In this document: positions 35,455 to 49,133 of the stretch, one piece after another
How positions within the stretch are numbered: the stretch's first letter is position 1
Layout: each line of letters starts with the position of its first letter
Assembly: GCA_011009095.1 (NCBI GenBank)
Contig: VTPC01007248.1
Coordinates: 1-64,000 of the forward strand
Source of the DNA: Ignelater luminosus
Taxonomy: Eukaryota > Arthropoda > Insecta > Coleoptera > Elateridae
Direction of reading: 5' to 3'
Length of the DNA: 64,000 nt
The notes under the pieces: model-generated
The model's database searches: none
What the model was told of the DNA's origin: nothing
Seen by the model: only the letters and a program-made list of their open reading frames with translations
Translations under genes and position numbers: made by a program

Positions 35455-36386
35455 CGAGGGTGGTCTGAAAAGTTTCCGACCTAACAAAGATACAAGACAT
35501 TTTTTCCGAAAATTTTTTTTTATTTTTCAACATAGTCTTCTTGTAACTCTACACACTTCTCCCAGCGATGCTCCCATCTCTGTAACCCGTCCAAATAGTA
35601 GTCGGCATTTTTCTCTGCAAAATAATTGTTCACGAAGGTGATTGCCTCTTTTTTGGAGCCGGTTCCCCCTTTGCAGTCCACTGTTTGGACTGTATTTTTT
35701 TTGTTTCGGGCGTATAATGGTGTATCCAAGTTTCATCTACAGTAATTAATCGGCGCCAAAACTCGGATTTATTTCGCCTAAACTGCGCCAAAAGAGCGTT
35801 GGAAATATTCATTCGAACACGTTTTTGGTCTAACGTGAGCAAACGCGGCACCCATGGCGCGGACAGCTTTCTCATGCCTAAATGTTGATTTAATATGTGA
35901 CAAACACGTTCTTTTGACATGTTCATAACCTCTGCTATCTCTCTCACTTTAATTCGGCGGTCGTCTAGCACCATTTGGTGAACTTTGGCGATGTTTTCGT
36001 CGGTAGTTGCAGTTTTTGGACGTCCCGAACGTTCATCGTCTCCCAAGCTCTTACGGCCACGTTTAAATTCAGCAGCCCAAAATTTCACTGTGGTAAATGA
36101 TGGTGCGGAGTCCCCATACGCAGAATCCAACTCATCTTTTATTTGCGAAGGCGTATTGCCTTTCAAAAACAAATATTTAATGACAGCTCGATACTCGATT
36201 TTGTCCATTTTCACAAAAAAACTCACATCAACTCACTCAAACGACTGTTACATAAAAACTGCGCGTCCAAAATGGCTGAAACTTTGGTGAGTAACTGTCA
36301 ACAGATGAACAACGAAATTCAGTAGCTTTTATTTACGAGTGCTGCCATCTTCACGTTGAGGTCGGAAACTTTTCAGACCACCCTTG
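35455..36386 (-). mobile_element. Mariner element B, 932 bp, internally deleted, in the leader intron of ABCA copy 2
   Basis: Same terminal inverted repeats as element A, with one mismatch at the right end (CCCTTG for CCCTCG). Flanked by TA at 35453-35454 and 36387-36388. About 350 bp of the transposase middle is missing relative to element A. Orientation is opposite to element A. Confidence 0.92.
35520..36226 (-). pseudogene. Mariner transposase, internally deleted
   Basis: On the minus strand it starts with the same N-terminus as element A (MSFFVKMDK...) and keeps the DNA-binding half and the first catalytic block ITVDETWIHHY. Near 35650 it jumps from the GEPAPKK segment to [14 protein letters not shown], losing the segment with the second and third catalytic Asps. 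The end (DYVEK) survives in a shifted frame. It cannot encode an active enzyme. Intact terminal repeats mean it could have been mobilised in trans. Confidence 0.9.
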
Positions 36387-36388
36387 TA

Positions 36389-37145
36389 TACTAATGTAGT
36401 GATTGGCAAATACTGAGCTCGGGCTTCAAACTTCAGAATAAGCAGTAACACTAATATTTTGTGTAACGAATAATACGTTACAGTAGTAAGATTAGCAGAG
36501 TGGGACTGGATCTACAGTCTAGAGACTACGGCTCCAAAACAGTATGAGGAGTCAAACAGTCTAAGAGACTAAGTAAGACAGAAATCTAAAAACCCAACCT
36601 TTAGGTCAAAAAAAGTAATCCGTGCATTGTTTTAATCTGTACACGAAATATTATCTTCTATACACAATTAGTGTGGTTCACAAGTTCCATTTTGGCTATT
36701 TTTTGCCTGACTTCACCAAAAATTATGATCGACGTGTCATTCGATTCGGAATGGCATTTAGAAACTTTTCGAACATTTCGAAGTCCCGCCCAAAAAAATT
36801 GCAAAAGTTATAAACAAATTCGTAAAAACAAAAAAGGGGTTTCGTTTTTTGCAAATATCTCGGAGAATATTGCAAATATCCGAAATCAAAAAAAAGATCC
36901 TTAAAGAGCAGGAACTTTCCTACAAAAAGGTCCTAACTCCCGGAATTGTACCACCAATATTAATAATTTGACTTGAGGCCGAAAACAAACAAAATAACGG
37001 TTTGCGTTTTTTGGCTCTACCTTCTTTATTATTGGAATTTTAAAAACAAAATAGAAAACGTTCTAAAACCAAAATTGTCGACCAACATTTCGGTTTCGTA
37101 GAACTCGCGCTGTATGTCTACTAATTAACTATTTTTATTTTACAG
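36389..37145. other. Remaining leader intron of ABCA copy 2, no gene
   Basis: AT-rich intron sequence ending in the acceptor TTTTATTTTACAG. Short + strand frames at 36622-36904 have no recognisable motif. Confidence 0.5.
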
Positions 37146-37164
37146 AGCAAGCCAAATATTCACA

Positions 37165-40100
37165 ATGAGTAAATGTGGAGAAAAATTCTTATTGCTAATG
37201 TGGAAGAATTTCTTGTTGCAGTGGCGGCATCCAGTTCAAACCGTTGTGGAAATTTTAGTTCCACTTGCATTTGCGTCACTACTGGTTGTCTTCAGGAGTT
37301 TAGCTTATCATACAGACTATGCTGCAAAAGTGTATACTCCATTTTCTGTAGATTATGATAATACATCCACATTGTAGTAAGTTTATATTTATCTTTGAAA
37401 GTAGCTCTTATTTGTTTTCCCCCGATAATAATTATTAAAATAATTTGTAACAATTTTAATCTCTGTTATAGTTTTAATCTAGCTTGGTCTCCATTCAATC
37501 CAGTACTCGAAACTGTTATAGACGATATGGTTAAACAGCTAGAAAGTGTAAATCAAACCAACAGAATAAACGTAACTAATTTAAAAGATAGCAAATCCTT
37601 AGAAGCGTATTTAGTCAGTTTGGTAAATAAAGAAAATACCACATGGGGATATAATAATATAATAGCTGGCATACAGTTCGATGACTCATTAGAAGGTGCT
37701 AACGAATTTCCTTCTTTTCTAAATGTTACAATAAGGTACCTATACTATTTACAGTCACTCTTGAAACACTGCAAATAACAATCTGAACCCGCTTTTAGAT
37801 TTCCAGCAGAAATAAGTGCATCGCCCTATTATATCAGTAGTACTACTTGGATGACAGAAACTTTATTTCCTATATTTCAAACAAACGGTCCTCGTGATGA
37901 ATATTCAAGTCATGGAGGATACCCAGGTGTGAAGCAAATTATTTATTTATTACAAAATCTTTCAAATTTTAATAATCTTCTTTTTCACATATTTTAGGTT
38001 ATTTTCAGTATGGATTTTTAACAATACAAAAACTGTTGTCTTACTCGATTATAAACACTTTAAAGAAGCAAGTGCATAAGCAAGATTTTAATTATTCATC
38101 GGTCCCTATGTTAATGCAAAGATTTCCAAACGCTCGTTACACTGACGATGGCATAATTTTTATATTTCAGTTCCTAATACCTACTTTTATTATGTTAAGT
38201 TTTCTCTACACATGCGTTAGCACAGTTAAGGTTATAACTATTGAAAAGGAAAGACAATTGAAGGTTTGTTACTTTTCCTGTTTGTCTTTCTGCTTAAATG
38301 AGTGAATAATAATATCATTATAGGAAACGATGAAGATTATGGGTTTACCAGGGTGGTTGCACTGGACGGCTTGGTTTATCAAAACATTTATCCTTTTGCT
38401 TATATCCGTAGCATTAATGACTGTATTTATGACAGCTAAATGGTATTCGGGTACAGACCTTGCTGTCTTTACCCATTCAAATCCTTTCATAATATTTTTA
38501 CTTTTTCTGTGTTTCGCCTGCGCTACAATTACTTATTGTTTTGCTATAAGCGTATTTTTCACTAAAGGTATAGTTAGAATATTTTTTAAAATATTTTTTA
38601 ATAATCTTTAATGACTCTTTCAGCAAACACGGCGTCTATAGTTTCTGGTGTAATTTGGTTTTTGACATTTTCTCCATTTTCTAATTTACAAACGGTGTAC
38701 GACTCGTTAGGTCTTGCCGAAAAACTAATAATGTGCGTTTTTTCTAATTCTGCCATGGGGTACGGATTTCAGTTAGTAATGATGTTCGAAGGTATTGGGA
38801 ACGGTAAAGCATTTTCAAACTGTCCGTAAATATGGTATTGTTTTACAATTTGTTATTTTAGGTGCTCAATGGGAAAACATATGGGAGCCTGCCAAATCAG
38901 GGGATGAGCTGGTTTTAGGTCACATTTTTATCATGTTGATAGTTGATACTGTTTTGTATTTTTTGATTGCTGTCTATGTTGAAGCAATTTTTCCTGGAGA
39001 GTATGGTGTACCACAAGTATGGTATTTTCCATTTACACGTTCCTATTGGTGTGGGAATTCCATGCAAGTCGGTAAGTTTTGATAGGTCTATTTTGTTAAT
39101 ATTATGATAATTTTGTTGTGTAATTTTAGGGTATGAAGAAGATTCGGAAGAAAATACAGGTAGTAAATTTTACGAAAAGGAACCAACGCATCTGAAGATT
39201 GGCGTGAAAATTAAAAATTTAAGAAAGGAATTTTCAAAGAAGAATGTCGCTGTAAAGAATCTTTCGCTTAATTTGTATGAGGATCAAATTACCGTACTTT
39301 TGGGACATAATGGAGCTGGTAAGACCACAACTATGTCGATGCTTACCGGGATGATTCCACCTACAGGCGGTACAGCAGTGGTAGGAGGTCATGATATTCA
39401 CACGGATATAGCTGGAGTAAGAGATAGCCTTGGATTATGTCCCCAGCACAATATTCTTTTTGACGATTTAACTGTTAGAGAACATTTATATTTTTACAAT
39501 CGACTTAAAGGGCTCAATAAAGAAGAAACTCAAAAGGAAATTGATAGATTTCTTGAACTGTTAGAACTTACTGATAAGGTAAGAATGATTTAAGTGTAAC
39601 TAAAGTAATAGTTTTAGCTCTAAAAGTTTTTGAATGAATCGCTATTAATAGCAAAGTATACTTTCAAAAATTTCAAAATTTCAATTAACATAGTTACGTA
39701 TTGATAGTTAGAACCTCTAACAGTAAATGCTGTCATTCACAAATATTTTTTATTTAAAGGGCAATGCAAATTCATCGACACTTTCTGGCGGAATGAAAAG
39801 AAAACTTTCTGTAGCTATAGCTCTTTGTGGTAATTCTAAAGTTGTTATGTGTGACGAACCGTCTTCAGGAATGGATCCATCTGCAAGAAGAGCTTTATGG
39901 GATTTACTAATAGCGCAAAAGAAGGGTTAGTGTTATCAATAAATTTCAATTAAAAATTACTAAATACTTAGTATCCTTACAGGTAGAACTATTTTGCTTA
40001 CAACTCACTTCATGGATGAAGCCGACTTATTAGGTGACCGTATTGCAATCATGCATGGGGGCGAATTGCAATGTTGCGGATCGAGTTATTACCTTAAAAA

Positions 40101-43100
40101 GGTTTATGGTGCTGGATATCGTCTTATTATGGATAAAAAACCGGAATGTCAAATAATAGAAGTCACGAATTTACTTAGAAGACACATACCTGATATCAAA
40201 GTAAGTAAAGTACCTCCCAATTGTAATTTAGAATTAATATAGCTAATTCCCCTTACTTTCCAAGGTAGAAAGCTGTATTGGTTCCGAGTTGACTTACACC
40301 TTAGATGAAGAAAAATCAGCAATATTTCAAAACATGCTATACGATCTTGAAATAAACAGCGAACGTTTGGGAATACTCAGTTATGGTGTTTCAATTACAA
40401 GTTTTGATGAAGTATTTATGAAGTAAGCTTTGAAGTGTAATATTTAAATAAAATTTTAAATTAATAAATGTATTTCAGAGTCAGCTCCAATGAGAATGAC
40501 AACCACATGCAAAAGGAAGAAAATCCTAATCAAAGTGATTACAATCAAAACGAAAAAAATGCAGAAACCAAACGTATGTGTAGTTTTTGATTTGCATCTT
40601 TTGGAAATTTCTTTTATCATATTTTTCAGTAAACATTCACGATCACATTTACGACTTCCTAACCGGTTCTTCTCTTTGGTTCAATCAAGTACTAGCCATG
40701 CTCATGAAAAGAAGTCTATCAATTTTACGTTCGTGGATTATCTTTCTACTCCAAAACTTGATACCTATAGTTTCAGTTATTATAATTATCGTTGTGACTA
40801 GAAATGTTGGCAATTTAAAGGATCTTCCTGGTTTAACATTTACAGGACTCTTACAATGATCCTATTACAACGCTGAATAGAAGTGTCAATAATAGATATG
40901 CAGAGGAATATATTAATGATTTAACGTCTCAAAGTAAAAAGCTTCTTAATTGGCAACAGAAGAATTATATAGAACAAATACTTGCAGAGGTATTACCATT
41001 AGAATTAGCTACAAGTGGTATTGTTTACACACCTTATCTATTTTTTAGATGAAAGAAGATTTGAGTACAGTTCGTATGCGTTATATTGCTGGAGCAAGTT
41101 TTCAGGAAGACAATAATACTATCATCGCTTTTTTTAATGCTGAACCTTATCACTCTAGACCTTTAAGTTTACAAATGGCAATTAACAGTGTACTTAAAAA
41201 AGAAGTTTCAAAAGAACACACCTTGCAATTTACTCATCATCCATTACCATTCTCATCAAGATCAAAAGTAAGCGTAAACATTGATTTATGATCATATTAT
41301 AATAAATATTTTCTTTTAGCTGCAAAAATTAGAATCAGCAGCTAGTAATGAATTCATAATCACCATGAATTTGAGTTTTGCCTTATCTCTAGTATCAGCC
41401 TTTTATGTAATGTTTTATATACGAGAACGGATCAACAATGTAAAACATTTACAATTTGTTTCTGGCGTTAGGGTTACAGCGTTTTGGTTGTCTTCCTACA
41501 TTTGTGACATCTTAACGTTTAGTTTCACATCACTCTGTATCATCATCACATTTTTAATATTTCAAGAGGAGAACTTCAGCACTGCAGAGGAATTAGGTAG
41601 ATTATCAGAATTTAGTTGTGTTCTTAACAAATGAATAAAATTTAAATTTGTTTTGCAGGTCGCATATTTTCGATTTTGTTTTACTTTGGATTTTCTATGC
41701 TACCTATGGTATATTTATTCTCATTTCTTTTCCAAGTTCCATCATCAGGCTTTACAAAATTAACTTTTATAAATTTACTCTTTGGTATGTAATAATTCTA
41801 AAGTAAAAACTACAGTCGTTTATAGTATTAACCATTTTTTAGGCGTTATGACTTTCATATTGATACATTTCTTTAAGAGCGCTTTAGAGTACTACAACGT
41901 GTATTTTATACACACCATAATGTTAGTGGTTCCACTTTATTCTTTTTGCACTGGAATGCGAGATGTAAACGTAGTTCAGTCAATACGTCAATATTGCGAT
42001 ATGGAGGTGCAAACTTGTTTAAATCTTGGAAATACCACAATTGAACAATGCGACAAAAGCGTTTGTGATGAATATAAACACTGCTGCGGTAAGTACGGCA
42101 CAGCTTTTTCCCAAATTCAAATTCTTTGAAGTTTTCTGTAATTTGACCAAATCCACCCAAACCGTTTAAGATTCTAGCTTGGAACTTTCATATAACAGTT
42201 ACCGAAACTAAAACAGTCGATATTTTACAGATATACCGGGATATTACGACATGACAGAACCTGGAATTGGAAAAAACGTATTAATATCTTGCCTAGTAGG
42301 CATCATTTTATTTTTAATTGTCTTAGCCATTGATGGTAGACTTTTCGACAAAATATGTTATAAAGTTATCCCTACTAAAGGTTCTTTTGATCACGAAGAT
42401 GATATAGATGTTGCTAAAGAGAAAGCAAAAATTAGAGACATTGCACAACATGGTGAGATAGGACAATATGACCTTGTAATGTGCGACATGACAAAGTATT
42501 ACAAGAAGTTGCTCGCTGTCAATAATATATGTTTGGGTGTTAATCGACAGGAGTGTTTTGGTTTGCTCGGTATAAATGGAGCTGGTAAAACAACTACGTT
42601 TAAAATGATGACTGGTGATATCAAGCCTTCGTCAGGAGATGCATGGATTAACGGGTTCAATTTAAAATCTGATATGAGAGAGGTTAATAAGCAGATAGGG
42701 TATTGTCCACAATTTGATGCTTTGCTCGATGATCTTACCTGTTGGGAAACTTTGCAAATATTTGGTTTGTTACGAGGAATTACCCTAAAAGAAAGCAAAA
42801 TACTAGCAAAGAAATTAGCAAAGGATTTCGATTTTTATGAGCATTTATATAAAAAAGTTAAGCAGCTAAGTGGAGGAAATAAAAGAAAACTTAGTACTGC
42901 AGTAGCTTTAATTGGAGATCCGCTCGTTATTTATCTGGATGAACCCACCACAGGTTGGTAACAATGACATTATTTTGCGCTTTTCAATATTATTCAATGA
43001 CTAAACTTTTAGGGATGGATCCGGCAACTAAGCGTTATCTTTGGAATGCATTATGTAAAATCAGAGATAATGGAAAATGTATTATTCTGACGTCACACAG

Positions 43101-43554
43101 TATGGAAGAATGCGAAGCATTATGTACAAGATTAGCAATCATGGTTAATGGAAACTTTAAATGTATAGGATCTACACAACATCTTAAAAGTAGATTTTCT
43201 GAAGGTTACACCTTAATAATAAGAATAAAAAAACCTGAAGACCCTAACGAATCATCATACGCCACTATTAAATCCATAGAGAATTTTGTGAAAGAAAATT
43301 TTAAGAATGCTGTAATTCGTGAAGACTATAGAGAATTATTAACGTTTTATATTGCTGATAGATCGCAACCATGGTCGAAAATGTTTGAAATTATGGAAAG
43401 GGCTAAAACAATGTTTGATATAGAAGATTATTCTTTAGGACAGAGCAGTTTGGAGCAGGTTTGTAATTTAATCTAAAGAAAGTAAGAATTAACAATACAA
43501 TTTTTATTTTTATTTTAGGTATTCTTGTCATTTACAAAATATCAACAACTTTAA
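37165..43554 (+). CDS. ABCA-subfamily (ABCA3-like) full ABC transporter, copy 2, 20 coding exons, frameshift in exon 13
   Basis: Exons: 37165-37376, 37472-37735, 37799-37926, 37998-38263, 38324-38567, 38624-38803, 38862-39071, 39130-39578, 39760-39925, 39983-40200, 40265-40422, 40479-40573, 40630-40989, 41049-41267, 41320-41596, 41659-41784, 41843-42088, 42231-42953, 43013-43458, 43519-43554. Every border matches copy 1 in position and phase. NBD1 ([31 protein letters not shown]) and NBD2 ([28 protein letters not shown]) are intact. Exon 13 is 360 nt against 362 in copy 1. Two bases are missing at about 40844/40845, and the frame then stops at 40857-40859 after 939 residues. This cuts off the second TM bundle and NBD2. 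Everything downstream is open in the expected frame, so a recent lesion or a base error are both possible. Same presumed lipid-export role as copy 1. Confidence 0.88.
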
Positions 43555-43684
43555 AAAAGAGATTGTTAAGATTTTGAAATCAATTAGAAATAATTTGAAA
43601 ATAATCTCAATTTTAGATTTTAAATTTCAAATGAGTACTGAAGCTGTCACGATTGTAATTTAAAGTGAGTTTATCATAAGTTAA

Positions 43685-43690
43685 AATAAA
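43685..43690 (+). terminator. Poly(A) signal of ABCA copy 2
   Basis: AATAAA, overlapping a second AATAAA, lies about 130 nt after the TAA at 43552-43554. The distance is the same as in copy 1. Confidence 0.55.
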
Positions 43691-43699
43691 TAAAGAAAA

Positions 43700-46550
43700 A
43701 CAACTTACCTTTGCCACATTTTTTTGTAAAGTTAAATTCCTCGGTGATATGTTTATTATTTTAAATAATATTCGAACACACAAAAACAAATTGAAACCTA
43801 AAATGGAACAATTATTTTTATTTAATTTAACAAACATTTACAACTCTGATATGTCTAGATGCTGCATATAATATATAAATGGGCAAGAATTAATTAGAGT
43901 TCATTATACAAATGTAGGAATACGAATTAATACTTAACAATTTAGTCATTGTCTTTAGGAATAAAATAATATAATGGTGCAGTCTCGATTTTAGCAGTTA
44001 TTATCCTTATTGTTACTGATACATGCAATGTTTTTTATGATAAATATTTCTGAGATTTCTGTATATAAAAGTTATCAAGCGATTGTCCATATGTACCTGT
44101 AAGCAAAACAATTCTGAAGAAGGCTGCGGTTTTATTATATTAAGATCTAAATTGAGTTGCTGCTTGTTTTTGTGATTTCTCTTTAAGACAGTTGCTCAGG
44201 TGGAGACTGATAATGAAAGTGAAGATGAAGCGGGTGATTAAACTCAAAAAGGCGAAGTTATGAATGTCGAAATGAGTTTCCTTTTTTTATAAAATTTCTT
44301 TTGTAATTACAATTGCATATATAGCAGAAAAGTTTTCTTGCCCACAGCGATTTTGTAATAATTATTTAAATAAATTTTCTTTTTGCATTAATTCTAAATA
44401 TTATTATTATTATCACTAATAATAATATGAAATTTCTTTAGATATAGAAATAAATGCTCTGTATCAATGTTACGAGAAGCACACAATTCGGCTTAAGGCT
44501 GTGATGCATGAAATACACAATTTACGTATAGGTGTTGTTTTCTCTCTCTGAAATGATAAGAAAATGAAATGCAGGTTATGTTGTATGTATAACTGTGGTA
44601 TTTATGAAGATGATGATATAAGAATGTAACTAATGCAAGCCATTTATACAATAAAGAATTTTCTATCACACAAACGTTATCTACAAATTAATATTATTCG
44701 ACTGACTGATTCTAATAACAATTATTTCGTTTTCTCTCTTTGATAATATTATGTTATTATATCAACTTATAGATAACTTAGTGATATAAATAACAGAAGA
44801 ATATTTTTATAAAAAATGTTACTAAATCTAAATTTTCAGCATGCCTAGGAGAGCAAGAAACATTGTAAAATTAATTTCCAAGGACTACATAATCCTACAG
44901 CCAGTCCTAAGCTTTGAAAATGATCAAACTTTTTATTTGCTTTATCATTACTAAAAATCGACCAATTTTCCAAGCTTAGAACAGACCGTAATCATCATTG
45001 TGCTGTAACTATGTTTAATTAGGCTTTAGTTTGTTTAGCATTAATCGTCAAGCTTGTTCCCCAAAGCTGCAAATCTGTATAGAAATCAATAGTCTCTGCT
45101 AGGACAGTACCATAAAATAATATTCTTGAATGGCAATTCCTAATAATAATTACATTAGGTATACATTATTTATTTAATGAAACCGTTGCATCTACTCTTT
45201 TTGTTCATAAGACAGATACAGTAAAATCTAATAGTTACTGAATACGAAACAGAAAAGATAGTCTAGTGAATCATACATAAAAAGGGTTAACAACGTAAAT
45301 TGTACATCACTATTAGAAAGAATTATAACACTGTACATTCTTATTCACTTAAAAGTAAGTAATATAAAATGTAAATCACAGATAAAAATAAGCTTGGCCA
45401 ATCACAATCCTTATTACATACATTTTGTAATTTTTTTTTATTTAACACACGTATTCTTATAAAACTTGGACAAAAAGAAATCTTTGTGTTCTGTGAGGAC
45501 GTAAACATAGTCTTGTAATAAACTGAATGAATCAGAAACCCAAACTGATGAGTTTAACGAAAAAATTATATCTGCGTTCGTCTCGTGGAATACGTCGTTT
45601 TAGAGTAAAATAGAATTTACGATATCGATGGATATCAGAATTGACTATCGTTTTAGATATTTAGGTCCTAAACAGGAACAATATATATTTAGAGGATGTT
45701 AAACAAAAGTCTGCTAAACAAAAAACCTCTTTTGGTTTTGTATCACATTAGTTTTCATAAGCTCAATCTACGTTCAATTGTTATACCGCTTTACTCTTAT
45801 TGCCACTAAGATTCTGTAAACCAAAGCGTTGTTAACGAGCTCTGATCAATTATCAGAAGTTTTACCAAATTATGATAACCTTTTGGTTATATTAGTCTTG
45901 GACTTCCAGGAACAAGTATTTCATAGTCTCGACTTGACTTGATTTATATAATATATAATCGTTTAATAGATATTTGTATTTTTTCTTTAAATATCAATAA
46001 GTACACTTTTTGAGTTCCTTACTGCATTTCTGCCACCGTCCTTTGTACATTTAACGGTTATCATCTAGGCATTGTTCGTTGAATTTTATCAAGTTGTGCA
46101 GTGTTGCTGTAGTGCCATGCGCACATTTCAATAGTATTTTAATCGTTGAGGCATTACGCCATCCGTTTTGTCTAATGGAAATGGGGTCTTCACATTGTTT
46201 TCGTTATCTCTATAAACTAGAAAGTTATTACCAAAAGAACAATTAGTTGGAAGTTACCATCAGGTTCTTGTTGTTGTAAAAAGGCATCTACTGGCAATCA
46301 CCTAATCCTTAACTTTTTAGAATTTATGTGTTAACAAACCATTTTGATAAAAGGGATTGGAAGTTATACAAACTCTTAAGCTACAAAGACTATTTTACAT
46401 TACTTGCTGATGGCAACAACTTCCTTGATCATCTAAAAATCTATTATGCCATGTTTAGTGAACGTTCAACGATCTTATAAATCTTTTTAAATGACTGCCT
46501 TCGTAATCAAGTGTAAATTACAAAATAACACAGGACCCCTATAGGGGTCG
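43700..46550. other. Intergenic AT-rich DNA, no gene seen
   Basis: No coding frame, exon pair or RNA gene was recognised. Short ATT/AAT trinucleotide runs occur (for example around 44401-44430). Confidence 0.5.
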
Positions 46551-46554
46551 TTCA

Positions 46555-46720
46555 GAAATCTCCACGCCAGAATAAGTTGTCATAATTGGCGTTTACTAGT
46601 TTACGTTTAAATTGCATGGTTTGAGCTACAGTTAAAGCAAAATTCCTCTTGATTTGTTTCATCTATCAGCTGATCTTCAAATTCGTTTTTTTTTACCGTA
46701 GCATAAATCAGTATCAACAC
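46555..46720. repeat. Dispersed repeat family 1, copy 1 (partial)
   Basis: Shares with 48866-49040 the phrases TTTGAGCTACA, CTCTTGAT, GTTTCATCTA and CAG(C)TGATCTTCAAAT, in the same order and orientation. The piece between them is shortened. The origin of the repeat is unknown. Confidence 0.55.
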
Positions 46721-48595
46721 TGTAATATATACAGTATGTTCTATTTAGAATGATCCACCCTTAATATCTGAAAACAAATAAAGATATTGAAATAAGAAAA
46801 AACACGTCAATATATTTATAGAGGATAACATTAGAATGCACAACTGATTCAATCATCGAGATCGCACACATAATTTTAAAATCTTAGGCAGCATCTCCCA
46901 CGTGTGATACATCTTTGAAGAGGTAATAACAATCTTTTGGCAAAAACAGAGTTCAAATGGGTCTACTAGATCACAAATTACAGTCCAAAACGTTTCGTTT
47001 TAGTGATGAGTTTAAACCTCATTAGCCAAGTAAATAGACGCTTCTCAATTATTTTGGTGTTTATTTTGGGTATGCGACAGATTAATGTAAACGTCTCTAA
47101 TTGAATAATTTAAATCGAACTATCAACAGAAAGTCAAGACAATAGAAAAGGGTCAACAGAAAATGGGTAATAATTCAAAGGAAGTACCTAACCTAGAAAT
47201 TTACATTAGTAGCTCAATGCGCCTTATTAAAAAGGTCAGAGCCACCTATTAGACATATAGATAATCAAGGGGTATGACCGTAAACGATTGTATGTATTTC
47301 TTATGAAGACCACAAAACTTTCAATTTGAAAGTATAGAGCCTACACTACAAATAACTTGAATTAAATATAATACAAATGCTTATATAAGATTTTGGCGTG
47401 TTATAATATTGGTTGTCGAGAAAAAAGGGCTGGCTTATTAAAATCATAAGACATGATTCTGAGGTTAAGTAACACGTGCGTGAAAGCACGGCAGTGGAAT
47501 GCTTTAAAATTTGACAAATTTGAACATGGTTTTTTGTCTAGTTTATACACAGTGGGTTGTATGTAGGTTATGTATAGTTATTTCTTGTGATTAATTATTA
47601 AAGTAATGTTATTTCTTGTTGGAATAATATAAAGCATGGCTAGGTAAACTAAGAATATTGATATTTATATGGAAGTTCATTAAATCTTGTCTGTGCATTC
47701 CAAATGTATTGGATCAACTACATAAATCTCTTCCTTCAATTTTTTTTTAATTACATGAAATATCTTTTTAACATACTTTTTGATATTAGAAATTGAATAA
47801 TAAAATATTCAATTTTTTAATCTATAGATAGGTCGGTAAAAAAGGCATCGTTATGCATGGGAGTCAGATTTCCCAACATGCTTTGCAATTACTAATAAGG
47901 TCTATTCAACTTCAAATACGTGTAATGGCACTTATTCTTCGCTCAGAATTATCATCGAAACAATTGAATAAATCATATTCTTTACTAAATTATCGCATTT
48001 CGATTTTGTGTTAATATGTTCTTTAAATGAAAAACAAGTGCACCTTTGCTTTGCATTGCATAAGGTGAATTGAACTAGTAACGTGAGTTGCTACGTTTAG
48101 ATTTATCTTCAAAAATTGCTTTATTTCGTGTTGTTCCTTCACTTCTGCTTTTACCTTCTGATTGACAGTTATATATACCAAAACAATGGAAATTTTTTTA
48201 TTTACCTAGCTAATGCCATTTTAATTCTTAACTAAAATGAAGCGTTTTGTGTTGTAACTTTTAATCAAGTAGGCCGATTCGAATCTTAATTTTACTAAAA
48301 CATTGTTATTGTTATTCCCTTTTTAACAAAGTATCACAAGTAGTAGGGCACCGTTTACGATCTTGAAATTATGAGTGCGAGAGCAAGCACAGCGACCTCT
48401 ATGAACAAGTTAATTATGTATTCTAATGTCCCCCTCCAAAAACAGATTCATGCGTTTTTTCATATTTCGATATCTTCATTTGTCTACAAGATATTAAGAG
48501 TGGATCGTTTTAAGATGAACACACTGATTTTAATCGGTAAACAGTCTCATAGTTAAGCAAATATGTAGTGTTTTCGATAATTGCAATAATAGTTT
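46721..48595. other. Intergenic AT-rich DNA, no gene seen
   Basis: No recognisable gene, RNA or element. The 61-codon + frame at 48371-48556 lacks any motif. Confidence 0.45.
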
Positions 48596-48602
48596 AATGT
48601 AA

Positions 48603-48800
48603 AAGTCGTATAGGTAAGTCCAAAATCACTCTGTGTTTTGTGATCGTCGAGGTAAGAGATGCTAAATTCTTGGAATTTAACTGAGATTTCTAGAGTAAAA
48701 CATTTTGTTTTGTTAAGAGTACTTTCAGACACACAGATTGTAATTTTCTGTAACGTAAACTTCTCAAATTTTAAAAATAACATCTGAGTGCTTAGACACT
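48603..48800 (+). repeat. Dispersed repeat family 2, copy 1
   Basis: Begins with GTATAGGTAAGTCCAAAATC and continues through CACTCTGTGTTTTGTGATCG and TCGAGG. The first 60 nt match copies at about 55301 and 57790. Weaker similarity continues (CTGAGATTT, TAAAACATTT, CTCAAATTTT-AAAATA). AATCAC...GTGAT forms a small internal dyad. It could be a SINE or MITE remnant. Confidence 0.6.
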
Positions 48801-48865
48801 GAAAAAACACTTCGGTTTCGGCATTAGAGCGTTGTAACGTATTAATGAACTTTGTTTTTTAAAGC

Positions 48866-49040
48866 TCCACGACGAGTTACCATAACTGGTTCTTACTAAT
48901 TTACATTTAAACTGTATTATTTGAGCTACAATTTAAGATTTCTCTTGATCCATTCCGTTTCCGGCAATTTTAGCTAGACTGCTCGCAGGGTTTTGTTTCA
49001 TCTACCAGTTGATCTTGAAATCTATTTCCTACTTATAGCA
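48866..49040. repeat. Dispersed repeat family 1, copy 2
   Basis: The fullest copy. In order: TCCACGACGAGTTACCATAA, TTTGAGCTACAATTTAAGA, CTCTTGATCCA, TAGACTGCTCGCAGG and CAGTTGATCTTGAAAT. It shows clear similarity to 46555-46720 and 49134-49266. On the minus strand a broken frame resembles the one in copy 3. Confidence 0.55.
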
Positions 49041-49133
49041 AGAATTTCGAGTTGTGACGTGTCACCGCAATATTGGTTGATTTTACTTCTTTTGAAGTTT
49101 TATCACAATTTTGTTTTTCAATAAAAGAGTTGT

